64,000 bases of DNA from Berberis thunbergii (lineage: Eukaryota; Streptophyta; Magnoliopsida; Ranunculales; Berberidaceae). The translations under genes were made by a program, and so were the position numbers. The notes beneath the pieces were generated by a model that was not told the origin of the DNA, made no database searches, and saw only the letters and a list, made by a program, of their open reading frames with translations. Of the stretch, positions 36,701-47,170 are shown piece by piece (positions within the stretch are counted from its first letter, which is position 1; the number at the start of each line of letters is the position of its first letter). The DNA lies in NCBI GenBank assembly GCA_003290165.1, contig QNQO01007624.1, forward strand, positions 38,810 to 102,809, written 5' to 3'.

Positions 36701-37983
36701 TGATATTCACATAATTATTACATAATATACCTCCTAATTTATATTTGTTAGTGTTTCAAATAGTGTATTTTAGCTTAATTTTTTTATTTTTGTATTTTGT
36801 AGGATTTGGAGTTTAAATGACAAAAGTGCATTAGCGTGGCGAATTTGAAAATTCATAGACAAATTGACGAAGTGGAGCGCGTGACATTCAAGCCAAAGAT
36901 TAATAAAGAGAACCAAAGAAAAAAAAAGGAAATTAGTTTTGAATTTTGGTAGAACAAAGGAATAATATGGATGAACATAGCCAAACCTATCTTTCCTGTT
37001 ATTAGAACAGAATCTAAATAAAGGGGTACCCCTTTGTTTCCTTTTGTTTTTATTTGGTTTCCAATTTGTATTTGGTTTTCAGTTAGGTTTTCAATAAGGA
37101 GTTGTTTCTTTCTACCATAAATACAGCAACACACAGATAACGCAGAAACAATAGAGAGCGCATGAACAGCAGAGACACAGACAACGCATCAACAGCCGAG
37201 TACGCATCGCTAATCCACCACGCGCAGCCATGAAGCTCCACACTGCTATTGCAGTCATCACCTTCACCATGTGTCACTAAACTCCACGCAAGGCGAAGAG
37301 ATGAACTCCTAGATGTAACACACATAATTGGTATTTGATTTGTTTTATGCTTTCACGATGAATAATGGTATTAATGATTTTCACTTTTATTTAATATAAT
37401 AGTTTATGCTATTTTAATGACAAAGATTTCATCAACTTTTTGGTAGATTATTATTCTGGTGGTTGTCTTTTTCTTCTCCATGTAAGTCTAGTCATGTTTT
37501 TCTTATATGTGAAATTTTAAAAATCAATTAATTCCGGTAGGTTAGTTATATGTGATTGTCTTTTATTATGCTATTGTCTCCGGATATATCGTAAATTTAG
37601 GATGTCATATATGACCAATCTTTGTGTTTTCTAGAAAAAAGTGAAATCTAAAATCCATTTACATTAGAATATATTGGTGCACTAAAGACTATTTTTTCGA
37701 TTATGTTGTTTGGGATGTGAAACACGTAATTGAGTTATCATAGCGAATCAATACTAGTTGGCGCATGAAATCTAGGAGGGATTCTTGGAACCTTGTGATT
37801 TTTCTAAACTTGATTTTTTATCAAACTAAATTCAATTTCATATTTTAAAATTGCTAGAATTTCTTGAATTTAGTTTCGCGTAGTTCTTCTTCCTTGACCT
37901 TGTTTTGTAGATCGCTTTTCCGTGTGGGAACGACACCCCAATCTTTACTGCAATTGACCGCGTGTACTGTTTTGGCGTAAACA
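36701..37983 (+). repeat. Athila element 3' LTR (1283 bp)
   Basis: It runs from TGATATTCACATAATTATT to GCGTAAACA with intact TG..CA ends. It is shorter than the 5' LTR, mainly through fewer TTTCCAATTTGTATTTGG-like repeats at 37055-37095. Its TATA element is at 37117-37125. Confidence 0.9.
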
Positions 37984-37988
37984 ACAAT
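37984..37988. repeat. target-site duplication ACAAT (right) of the Athila element
   Basis: It is identical to 28128-28132. The gag frame of the host Tat element runs straight across the site when the inserted element and one pentamer are ignored. Confidence 0.85.
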
Positions 37989-38700
37989 TCTCATTTTTTC
38001 CAAGGTGATGTACCTCTGGGCGCCCTTCAAGAATTCTGCCATATCCATTGGGAGTTCCAAGGCGAGGAAGTCGTAGAACTTTCCCACTCTTAGACCCGCA
38101 GTAAATTTGTAACGACTGTATCGTCGTTGCAACCGTCAATGAGCATCAACTCGTCATTGAAGCGCATGACATATTCCCTTAGCATCTTGTTTGACTTATG
38201 CCTCATGGAGAGTATATAGTGCAGGCTTTTCCTGATCCACTGGCTTATGACAGAGCGTGTCAGGAATTTTTGACCAGTGTCTTGAATGGGTCGATTGACT
38301 TTGGCGGGAGACTGTGGAACCATGTCAGCGCTGACTTCTTAAGGCTGTCAGGGAACGTTCTGCACGTCACCGATTTGGAACCTTATTTGAGCATCATTAG
38401 ATGTTGATGATGACGCATGTGATCAAACGGATCACCGGTCCTGTCATAGAACTCAAGCTTTGGAGGGCTGAACTTCTTTGGCAAAGCCTCGTTCATGATG
38501 TGGTCCACAAATGAGGGAATAGAGAGGCGGTACAACACTCCTGGGTCGTGAGCCCCTCGGCGAAGGGGGTTTTGCGGGGCAAGTCTATCTACCCTGAAAG
38601 TTGGATCTCCGTTGACTGTGTCGCCGGCTCTCCTATGTATACTCTATATTGTCATCTAGAGATTGAGGTATGTGCTGCTCCTAATCTCCATCGATGGGTG
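37989..38700 (-). pseudogene. Tat element gag, 5' part, broken
   Basis: Minus-strand text has gag family blocks in order: near 38460-38430 a 'YDGTGDP..H' -like lead, then at 38230-38100 MLREYVMRFNDELMLIDGCN followed by DDTVVTNLL, and at 38100-38000 GLRVGKFYDFLALELPMDMA and EFLKGAQRYI. These match the capsid helices of Tat-type gag proteins (SL.EYV.RFN.E...GL..GKFYD.LA...P.TMAE.L..AQ.YI). Several frame changes occur. The frame is cut at 37983 by the Athila insertion and resumes at 28127. Confidence 0.75.
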
Positions 38701-38964
38701 GAGGGTTTTGCCGAGTGAGGGTATCCACTACTTTAGCTCTATTGTATTTGTAATGATAACATATCTATCCTTTGGTCCATTGCTGCTACCACTGATGCGA
38801 GGGTGTGAGCAAGTTGCCCTTGTGTTGTCGGCATCGCTGGAAGCGGTGGTATGGCGCTAGTCTGAGCGTTTGACGAGTCCCCATGTTCCCATTGTTGCGA
38901 GATTTTGTGGTCACCATCTTCTTGAACTCTGAAAAAAATGATGTTAGTGTTTTGCTAGGAACCT
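38701..38964 (-). other. Tat element leader / gag 5' end
   Basis: Minus-strand frames of 60-65 codons with Gln/Thr/Lys-rich text are seen but no start codon can be assigned with confidence. Confidence 0.4.
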
Positions 38965-38989
38965 GTCGTCCCAATGGACGACAACAAAT
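38965..38989 (-). other. primer-binding-site region of the Tat element
   Basis: Minus-strand sequence next to the 5' LTR reads TTGTTGTCGTCCATTGGGACG. The related fragment at 44070-44092 has GTTTGGTGTCGTCCGTGGGG in the same place, so a conserved PBS is inferred. The primer tRNA was not identified. The site also forms a short hairpin (CGTCC..GGACG). Confidence 0.5.
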
Positions 38990-39675
38990 TGATACAGTCG
39001 ATTTTCGCTGGCTGCTTGACCTTGACCTTCTGACTTGTTGACCTGCATAGGGAATGCACGTGAGCCATGGACCGCCGTTGTGGTGGCCGATGACACTCCT
39101 ATGCTAAAGTCACATAGGGATTTGAGAAATGAGTAATGTTATAAGCAGGGAATTTGTAGCGTACCTTTGTTCACCAACCTCATGTCTTATTTATAGTGCT
39201 GGAGTCCTGGTTCGACCAGGCCATCAGTGGTGTAGTTTAGGGAAGAAAATCTTCTTGTAGATCCTTCTCTAATTAGGAGTTGTGTTGTGAAGGGAAGTTT
39301 CCCTGTTAGACTTGTGTTCCAAGATACGCGGGAGATAGTTCCCAATAGGAGTGTTGTCCACAGATGAAAGTTTTCATGTACGATGTATACTCTGGTATTT
39401 GCTTCCTAGTTTGAAATAAGGTGTTGCTGGCTTTCTTGTCTGAAGCCGATTCATGAGACACTTGCCTTAATAGGTCTTACGAGTATTGGGGGTGCTTGTG
39501 AGACGTGTGGGCTTAGCGGGTTGTAGTAATTTGGGTCCGTCTGACAGACTGCGTTGTGTAGGCTTGAAACCGCTTGGGTCGAATCAGTGTTGGGCTGACG
39601 CTTGGACCTGTTATTCCTCGATATCATCATGACACGTGTACGATGTAGAAGAGATGACGTTTCGGAGTATCATCA
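38990..39675 (-). repeat. Tat element 5' LTR (686 bp)
   Basis: It runs from TGATACAGTCGATT to GTATCATCA (plus-strand reading) and is the partner of 20628-21309. A TATA element in element orientation is at 39187-39195. Confidence 0.85.
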
Positions 39676-39917
39676 TTTATAATAATTAAGCAAAAGATGT
39701 TAAAGTCTCACCAAAATAGAAACCCAACAACTCATAGACAGCCAATGGCAACTCATAAACAAATTGAGCAAATAAACAACCTAGATATTGAAAATTTAAG
39801 ACAAATTTGATCTTTATCTATTCATAATTTTGGTTACAAATACCACAATATTCACCAAGTACTATAAAGACTATAAATGACAATTCTATAGTTATTGTGT
39901 AACACCAATAGTTAAGT
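39676..39917 (+). repeat. repeat family unit U3, resumed tail
   Basis: After the pentamer TTTAT, the sequence AATAATTAAGCAAAAGATGTTAAAG matches the U1 (14508) and U2 (16446) tails. This shows that 20628-39675 was inserted into a pre-existing unit. Homology stops at about 39917, before the SINE. Confidence 0.7.
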
Positions 39918-40728
39918 TTTCAAATCACAATGAAACTTAAACTAATAATATGTAAACATTGTAAAAAGCTTGTTAGAGAAATTGCAAGTATAGACACTTG
40001 TCTAATCTTGAGCTTGAGAAGTAGAAGAAGAAAACATAAATTGAATTCATATGATGAAACACAAAACACCTAACTTACCTCATAGATTCATGATACAACC
40101 AAGCTACAAAACCAATCTAACTACACACGATTCTCTAATACATGAAAATGGAAATAACTAATCTAAAAGAGCATTCTTGGAGCTATCCTCCCATAGACTC
40201 ACCCACACCCGAAAAATATGGTAAACTCTAGGCCAATTTCACTTATTTATCTCTAAACTACAACTATTTCTCTCTCCAAAGTGTTTCAATGTGTTCTCCC
40301 AAGTGTTTTTGAAGCGTGATCATGTGCAGGGTATATATAAATGAGGAAGAGTGAGACTTATGTGTAGAGATAATGGGGTGAAAGGTGGAGTGTTGGAATG
40401 AAATAAGGAAGAGTATTGGAGTGAAATAAAGTGGAGTGTAAAAGTGATAGAGTAAAGATATGGAAGAGTGTAAAAGTGAAATAAGGTGGAGTGTAAAAGT
40501 GATGGAGTAAAAATGTGAGAATGAATAGTGGAGTTTGACTTAACACTTTTGGAGTCTATAGATAAAGTTGGCCACTTGGATGTCCAAATCTTCATGTTGA
40601 TTTCCTCGAGATCTGTAGATGGTGGAGTTTTGTGGGCTTGACTTCATGAGTTTTAGGCTTGAAAATCTTTGGTCTTTGATAATGCATGTGTGAACTTCCA
40701 ATGGGCTTTCTAGTTATTGAACTTAGCA
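39918..40728. other. ~810-bp unclassified insertion in the U3 tail
   Basis: Sister units have about 100 bp here; this copy has about 810 bp of unrelated sequence before homology resumes at GCAGCCAATGGGGTACCA. It contains a small minisatellite at 40380-40520 with two copies 54 bp apart of GTGGAGTGTAAAAGTGAT. No terminal repeats or ORF were recognised. Confidence 0.45.
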
Positions 40729-41491
40729 GCCAATGGGGTACCAACTCAGTAGTAGACCTGTACTAAGGGATTAAAAAAACACGTAATGAGATATTTTTAT
40801 TAAATAATTGGACCTAGCAATTGTATATTTAGGGGCATAAAATGTATCATTTATATGCTTATGATTGACACAATTGTACTATGTTTAGACGCTACAAATT
40901 CCATCCTTAGAGACAATTTTTATCTTGTGCCTAATTTCCACACAAAACGGATAAGGTTCATTCTGAATTTCAATTCTAGCTTCTTGTTTTACCATCTGAT
41001 GTGGCAGTTGTCTCATCATTTCATTGGCTCTAAATTTGTGGGTTTTTTTTTTTTCACAAATCAAATACACATTTTCAAAGCAGTATTTGAAAGCAAAAAT
41101 TGGATTAGCATTACACTAGAGTATTGCTTTGGGACATTGTGAGTTGTTTGGGCCTCATTTGGTCCTAAGAACCGTAAATCAACCAATGGCCCAAAGGCTT
41201 TGTCCACCCAAAAGCCTAACAGCTCCAACCCCTTGTTCTTTGACTTTATATCATGCAATTTGCAAGGTGGTGGTTTGACCTTGTTTATAGGATGCAACTA
41301 TCATCACACCTAAAACGGTTGTTTGCATTGAAAGAAGAAAGACCCGCGCTAATTAGCAACTGCATAAAAGAAAAGAAAAACAAATTAGAACCAAAGGAGT
41401 GCCAAATCATAAAGAAAGATAAAGAAGAGTTGAGTCAGCATGAGTAGTTTATCGGCCTCAAAATTTTCACAGTGGAAAATATCGAGTGTTA

Positions 41492-41533
<42 letters not shown>

Positions 41534-42330
41534 GTTGCCTATGTGTTTGCCAATTGAGTGAAGAAGATAATTGATTTTAGCAGGGCAGTTGGGCATTATA
41601 GGAAAAATAATTAAATATGTGAAAAATTGGAGAAAAGGTAAAGAAAACAAACTCTTAAATGTCCGTCCAAGGGTCAACTTAAGAAGGATAAAAGTTGAAA
41701 GTGAATGCACAAAGCAAAATGGATTATCTTTCATCTCTTGTGGAAACTTAGTAATAGAGAAAACATCAATATTTTCTATGATAATAAGATACTATAGATT
41801 TCTCACTTTATGAAAAAATCATTTATAAACCTCCTATAATATTAGTCTAGCTAGGCTATATCCAAATGTTGAATTTGTCGTTGTAATACCCAGTTTTTTT
41901 GCTAAGGACCTTAAGAAAATTGTGTGTGAAGATGGCATAAGCAAAATGTATGAGAAAATGTAACTATTTTTAAAGGTTTGGGGATCTTAAATGACCCTAG
42001 CTCAGTCGCCCCCCTCCCCAATTTTTTTTAAATAAATTAAATAAATAAATAATAGAAATAAAATAGTTTATTTCCAAATAAACCATTCTTAAAAATATTA
42101 GTCATTAAAAAAAAACTGGAATACCCCACTACCACATACACTACGAACTTTCCTCAACTTGCAACCTCACACATATAAAAGCTCACGACGACATGACATG
42201 ATCTACTTAAATGACCAACTTATATGAAAATTTTGAATAAGTTGTAAGTTCAAAATTAAAATGTTTATCCTTATTTACTCAGCTTGCATCATCTTCTAAA
42301 GGAAATGTGACTCAAGAATTGCTAACAAGA
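40729..42330 (+). repeat. repeat family unit U4
   Basis: It begins within a SINE-like piece (40731-40765: GCCAATGGGGTACCAACTCA), then follows the family order. The entry segment is at 41140-41440, the (ATT)n tract at 41491-41534, and the right arm at 41560-41850. More diverged tail text runs to about 42330. The leader and left arm are absent, as in U2. Confidence 0.55.
41491..41534. repeat. (ATT)n microsatellite in U4
   Basis: About 14 uninterrupted ATT units lie at the same place as the U2 tract. Confidence 0.9.
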
Positions 42331-43138
42331 ACTTCCTAAAGATATTAAGGACATGAGGAATGTTAGCTACCTTCTCCATTTACCTTCTCGCTTCTTTGAA
42401 TGACTTATGCCCTCCAAAATTCAAATCTCATAAAAAATGGAAACAAAATCCTTGAGTTTCTCCTAAAATATCAACTTGGTATTTGTATACCAAATAAATC
42501 TCATATAGTCATATTTGTCCCTTTTTACTGATCATGGAACCCATTAAATAGGTAATACACCATTAAACATGATTTTTCTTAATTATTAGGTGTTTCTAGC
42601 TTTCGAAAACTCAACCCTTGAAATCCTTTCCAATCAAAAATATCAATTTGGTTTGAAAAAAATAAATTTGAAAATTACATTTCAAACTCATTATTTTCTT
42701 ACGAGGATATCACTTGGGTCAGATGCGAACTTGGGTACTCAGTTTTTAAGAAACAATTATATATCAAACTAAACAATTTATTATATATATATATACTCTT
42801 TTTACGGATAATGAAGAGGAAAATTCAATGGTGGGAGTTTTATTATTTATTTAATGGATCCTTAATCTTTTTTTTTGGTTGAACTTGAATGGATCCATAA
42901 TTAATAAAAGAGGGTAAATGTGCGATTTATTTTTATAAAAATACCAAAATTAGGTTGAGGAGAAATTTTCATGTATATATACTTAGCATCACTGGGTACA
43001 TTGAAAATTCTATAAAATACACGGATTTTGCAAATGAAGTTTGCTAGAGATTCAACCAGGATTTTTGCAACCAGGTTTTGCAACTCTAGGAGGGGTTGTG
43101 GACACCAATAATAATTTGATTTCTAGTACTTCCCCTTA
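42331..43138. other. AT-rich intergenic sequence
   Basis: No gene or transposon structure was recognised. A short (AT)n run is at 42781-42795. Confidence 0.5.
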
Positions 43139-43480
43139 ATGGATGCCAGATGCATCATTAAATTCTATGAATGTTGCATTGGGCGAGTCATGAACCAATT
43201 CAAAACCAATATTCTAATACCTGAAAGATTAATAATTTTCATAAAACCTCTATTGCTTGACAAGTTTCATGTATACCTCGATGACTACCTTGGTCGGGTA
43301 CTCACAGTTACCTCAAACGAGGGCTATTGTGGACAACAGGGAATATCCAATCTAACTCTAGTCTTCACCTATATACGCCGAAAGTGGATTTGCTTCCATG
43401 ATGGAAGAGATCTCCATAGGTATCATACTATCATTTGGTGGGATGAAGAAGAGATGTACCTAGTGAGAATTTTTATATGA
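43139..43480 (+). CDS. unrecognised 113-codon ORF
   Basis: An ATG-started frame of 113 codons opens MDARCIIKFYECCIGRVMNQ and ends with an aromatic/acidic tail (HTIIWWDEEEMYLVRIFI). It has no signal peptide, membrane span or family motif I recognise, and there is no splice or promoter support. It could be a fragment of a transposon protein or a chance frame. No function is proposed. Confidence 0.2.
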   Translation: MDARCIIKFYECCIGRVMNQFKTNILIPERLIIFIKPLLLDKFHVYLDDYLGRVLTVTSNEGYCGQQGISNLTLVFTYIRRKWICFHDGRDLHRYHTIIWWDEEEMYLVRIFI

Positions 43481-43559
43481 TCATGAGTCCCTTAGTAAAA
43501 TTAATTCAGAAAGAACTGAGATACCTTTAGCAAGTCTGATTCATGTCGGACCTATCTCT

Positions 43560-43655
43560 GATCGGTCCATAAATTGATAATTATGTTGTCACTCGGGTTC
43601 AAATTCCTAACCTAAGGTTCCCTAAGCAACGCCTCTACCAACTCAGCTGGTCCAC
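43560..43655 (-). mobile_element. tRNA-derived SINE-like head
   Basis: Minus strand reads CCAGCTGAGTTGGTAGA (A box, 43634-43650), then after about 30 nt GGAATTTGAACCCG (B box, 43594-43607). Spacing and order match a Pol III promoter. The rest of the SINE is not defined. Confidence 0.45.
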
Positions 43656-44069
43656 CATTGATAGAATACTTAGTTCTCCATTATTGTATCCATATGTACC
43701 TAAATCACATGTCTAACTCACATGATATAAGGTTGATCATTTAAACAAAATGGAATCTGAAAAATTGTCAACTAAAAAATATAAACTAATTTAGTTTTAA
43801 CAATTTTCATATTCTCCATTTGAATAAGATCCACAAGGCAAATGGATTCAAAATTAGCTTGTCTTTTATAAAATACTTCGCCAATAAATATATTCTTGTT
43901 ACTGTTGATATTGGAAACAACTTTGGACAATCGTCACATGTCTAGCTATGGTCAACCACAATGTTTACGACAACCAATGCGACGACGACAATATATCCAA
44001 GCACAGGCTCCCGTCTTGTTATTAAGTTGTGATCAAGCGTAGGCTTTTATTTTTGTAAGGAAACTGTCG

Positions 44070-44630
44070 TTCCCCACGGACGACACCAAACTTGTGCATC
44101 CAAATCTGTCCTCTTAGATATCTGACCTGCAAAACAATGTTAGACTGCCAAAGACCACCTGTTTAGTGGCCGAAGACACTCCGATACTTAAGTTAGTCAA
44201 TCTGTAGAAGAAGACTAAATTTGGATAGAGTATAGTTCAGTTGTGTTTGCATGTTGTGATCAAAGTTTCCTTCTCATACCTATTCATTTACCTTATATAA
44301 TGAGTTCATTCAACTATGTGCATGACTTAAGCTCGAATGATGCAATGAAGGGGGATGTTATAATAACGGTATCCTCTTTCATTTAGATGTGTCCTTGGGG
44401 GAGTGATTCCCACCATGACTTATCTCCTTCATAACGATCCTATCATAATTGAGATGTGTCCTTGGGGAGTGCTTCATGCCATAACTTATATCCTATATAA
44501 CATCTCTCTTAATTGAGGTACGTCCTTCGGGGAGTGATTCCGGCCACAACTTATTTTATTCGTAACGACCATATCTAGTTATTTGTGCCCGTGTATGGAC
44601 ACGATCGGGTGACAATTTGATATATCATCA
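44070..44630 (-). repeat. LTR plus PBS fragment related to the Tat element
   Basis: The LTR-like block 44093-44630 starts TGTGCATCC and ends TATATCATCA, with the same terminal words as the 20628/38990 LTRs. The adjacent 44070-44092 carries the PBS-like GGTGTCGTCCGTGGGG, so it is an LTR with leader attached, not a clean solo LTR. The middle holds three ~65-bp repeats (44385-44580). Confidence 0.6.
44385..44580. repeat. three ~65-bp tandem repeats in the LTR fragment
   Basis: GATGTGTCCTTGGGGGAGTG (44386), GATGTGTCCTTGGGGAGTGC (44453) and a variant with GTACGTCCTTCGGGGAGTG (44518) are each followed by CC..AACTTAT. Confidence 0.75.
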
Positions 44631-44639
44631 TTTTTATTT

Positions 44640-46760
44640 TGTCGGAACAATATCTCTTTTAATGAATCCATGTAGCAAGGAAATACAATTTTGTTGGTAG
44701 TTATAACCTTGTTAGTAACAAATTGTTTTTGTAGGTAAAAAGTGATAATTAGTTTCATGAAATCTAATTCTCGTTAAAGCTCACTAACTATTTTATAGCG
44801 ACAAATCATTATTTTGTTGGAAATTAGTATATTCACTACAAGAAATGTGTATTTACCAACAAAATTTTAATCTACAAATTTGTTTTCCTTATTAGTATGT
44901 TACTATTTCCAACAAAAATATATTTCATTGGAGAAACCATATAGTTGTCACTTTTAATAATAAACTCTATTTTGTTGGCAATTTTTCTTTGTTAAGGAGG
45001 TGGCGGGAAATATTCCCTCCAAAACCATTTTTCCACCAATGTTATTTAGCAACAAAATATTTCTATGTCAATAAAATTCTAGTTTGTTGGTAATTATGAC
45101 ATCATTTACAATGAATCGTTTCATTGCTAATAAAGATTATTATTATTGACAAACATTTTCTTGGTAAATGCACTATAACACTTGTTCGTCTCTTTTTAAC
45201 GATGAAACTAAATTTTCTAGTTAATTGTCATGTTAGTGACAACAATTTATTAGGTTACTTATAATGAAATTTTTTCCATGAAATTTAAATTTAATTAAAG
45301 CTCCTAACTTCTTACTATGGCAAAATAATATTTCGTTGAAATTTTTATTAGTAGCAATGATATTATGTCATTTGAAAATTGGAATAGAATTTCAATAACA
45401 ATAAATATTATTTTATTGTTAATTATAATATTATGGGTAACAATATTTCGTTGCTAAATATTGATAAAATTGAATTTTTTTTTTCTTTTTTCTTTTTAAG
45501 TCTCGTTTTCTTATTTGCAACCATTTAGTTGTATTTCATTAGGGATATAACCAATTTCAATAACATATATAGCAATGAAATACTATTTGTTGCTAATTAT
45601 AATAGTATTATTGTTAATTTCTTGTCATTGCTAAAAGTGGTAAAATTTCACACAAAACATAGTCGTGAAAATATTTAGTCCTAATTTATAGTGACAAAAT
45701 ATTATTTTATTGGTCCATATTATATACGTAGCGATAATTTATTACAAAAGAAGACTAATTTGATTTAATGAGCTATAAAGTTGTTTGAAATAACACAATT
45801 ATTCAAAGAGCTCAATTGGTAAAGATTACAATAGATTTTGCTACAAGTCAGAGTGGTATCCTTAGAGTTTGGGAGCTAGATTGGGCTCTATAAGAGCCAG
45901 GAATGAATCCAATATATCGTTTTGGTATATAGATGTTTTTTACCAAGGAATATATTTCCTTGAAAACCCACTTTTTTTTTCAACAAATAGTATTTCGGTA
46001 GATATATTTTAATATCATTGCATTTTATTTAGTTTTTCACGAAATAATTCCTTGATAAAGGCTCATTATTTTTTCAATAAAATTTGTTGCTAACTGTTAG
46101 TATTACCTATGATAACTTTCATTGGTAAACATGTACATTTAACAACGGAAAAATTAATTCCTTTGCAAAAATATTTAGCTAGGGCGATGCCGCAAAAACC
46201 TAACAACAATTTTTTTTATTGATCAAAATCTTCTCCAACAAAAATTTAATTTTTCCCAAGGAAATATTTTGTTGAAAACCCCAATATTTACCAACGAACC
46301 TGACAACAATTTTATTTTTTTACCAACGAATTTCCTTGATAATTGTTAACGGTACCTATGACAACTTTCATTGATATACATGCATTTTAGCAACAAAAAG
46401 TTCTATGATAAAGGTAGTTACCTTTTCCCACTAAAATTTTCCTTGATGAATTCTAAGCTTTTTTGAGAAAAAAAATTCATAGGTAAATAAAAGTTTTTTT
46501 GCAACAAAACAATTTGTTAGTAAAGATATCTAATTTTTACCAATGAAATTCCTTAGTAGTTTTCAGTATTACTAGCAACATGTTTCCTTGACTTATCATC
46601 CATTTTACCAACAAAAAATTTAATTCCTTAGTAAAAACCTTTAGCTAGGGGGATGTTGCCACGAACCTAGTAACGATTTTTTCCATGTTAAAACTATTTT
46701 TCAACAAAATTTTGATTTTTTTCAAGGAAATATTTTCTTGAAAAATGTCTTAATCGTATG
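44640..46760. mobile_element. CACTA-like element: terminal motif and subterminal repeats
   Basis: CACTACAAGAAATG at 44834 matches the consensus end of plant En/Spm (CACTA) transposons. From 44640 to 46760, on both sides of that motif, short words such as ACCAACAAAATTT, TTTGTTGGTAATTAT and TTCCTTGGTAA recur every 10-30 bp in both orientations, as in CACTA subterminal regions. No transposase frame and no opposite TIR (TTTCTTGTAGTG) were found. This is a truncated or composite copy. A SINE-like A box (GAGCTCAATTGGTAAAG) lies at about 45810. Confidence 0.5.
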
Positions 46761-46994
46761 TTTTCAAAAACATACGTACCATGTATTAGCGTGGTGCAGA
46801 AGCGAACCTTGCATATTGCATCAAATGTAGAGGTGCTCAGAAAAGACAGTTAATGCGTGATTGCAGAATGGACAGTTAAACTCAGTGTCAAGTTTTGACA
46901 TCGTTTTTTGGGGTGCTCTTGACTCGCATTTCCCCATTGCATGCAAAACAATGCACTCTCAAGTTCTTGCTCTGCTTTGTTTGTTTGTTTGTTC

Positions 46995-47170
46995 TTTTTT
47001 TTTTTTTTTTTTTTTTTGATAAGCCGAGCTGGGTTTTTAAGGATCTCATAACCTATCAACTGGGCGACCTATAGGTCAACACCCATTAGAAAGTAACCAT
47101 GCCGCAGGTGGGATTCAAAGCTAGGACGTGAGGGACAAACCCACACAGCCCTAACCACTAGGCCATAATC
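46995..47170 (-). mobile_element. tRNA-derived SINE with poly-A tail
   Basis: Minus strand: TGGCCTAGTGGTTAGGG (A box, 47149-47165), GCTTTGAATCCCACC (B box, around 47107-47121), a body with GCGGCATGGTTACTTTC, and a 23-nt A tail (T run at 46995-47017). The architecture is complete. No convincing target duplication was identified. Confidence 0.7.

Larger units (their letters stand above)
28133..37983 (+). mobile_element. Athila-lineage Ty3/gypsy LTR retrotransposon, full-length but inactivated
   Basis: A 9.85-kb element with its 5' LTR at 28133-29452, PBS (29458-29475), gag, protease, RT, RNase H and integrase in gypsy order (29594-34512), a ~2.2-kb non-coding region in the env-like position (34513-36680), a PPT and its 3' LTR at 36701-37983. 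A perfect ACAAT duplication flanks it. The lineage is inferred from the D-L-G-A-S protease motif, the tRNA-Asp-type PBS and the RT text (CNAPATFH.CMMSIFSD). Stops and frameshifts in gag and pol make it non-autonomous. It sits inside the gag of the older Tat element in opposite orientation. Confidence 0.92.
20628..39675 (-). mobile_element. Tat-lineage Ty3/gypsy LTR retrotransposon, degenerate, itself interrupted
   Basis: The element lies on the minus strand, with its 5' LTR at 38990-39675, gag to 37984, a protease region at about 27050-27520, a tandem array at 24345-25225, an antisense ORF region at 21430-23770 and its 3' LTR at 20628-21309. A PBS-like site and a PPT fit this orientation. It has TG..CA ends. 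The flanking pentamers are CTTAG and TTTAT (3 of 5 matching), consistent with an old 5-bp duplication, and the empty site is visible in sister units U1/U2. RT, RNase H and integrase motifs are not visible anywhere, so it is non-autonomous. An Athila-type element splits gag at 28133-37983. The placement in the Tat group rests on the antisense ORF, the tandem repeats and the gag type. Confidence 0.75.

Noticed and set aside
40320..40595. His/Phe/Leu-rich 91-codon minus-strand ORF
   Set aside because: It is the translation of a short tandem repeat; period and composition explain the open frame.
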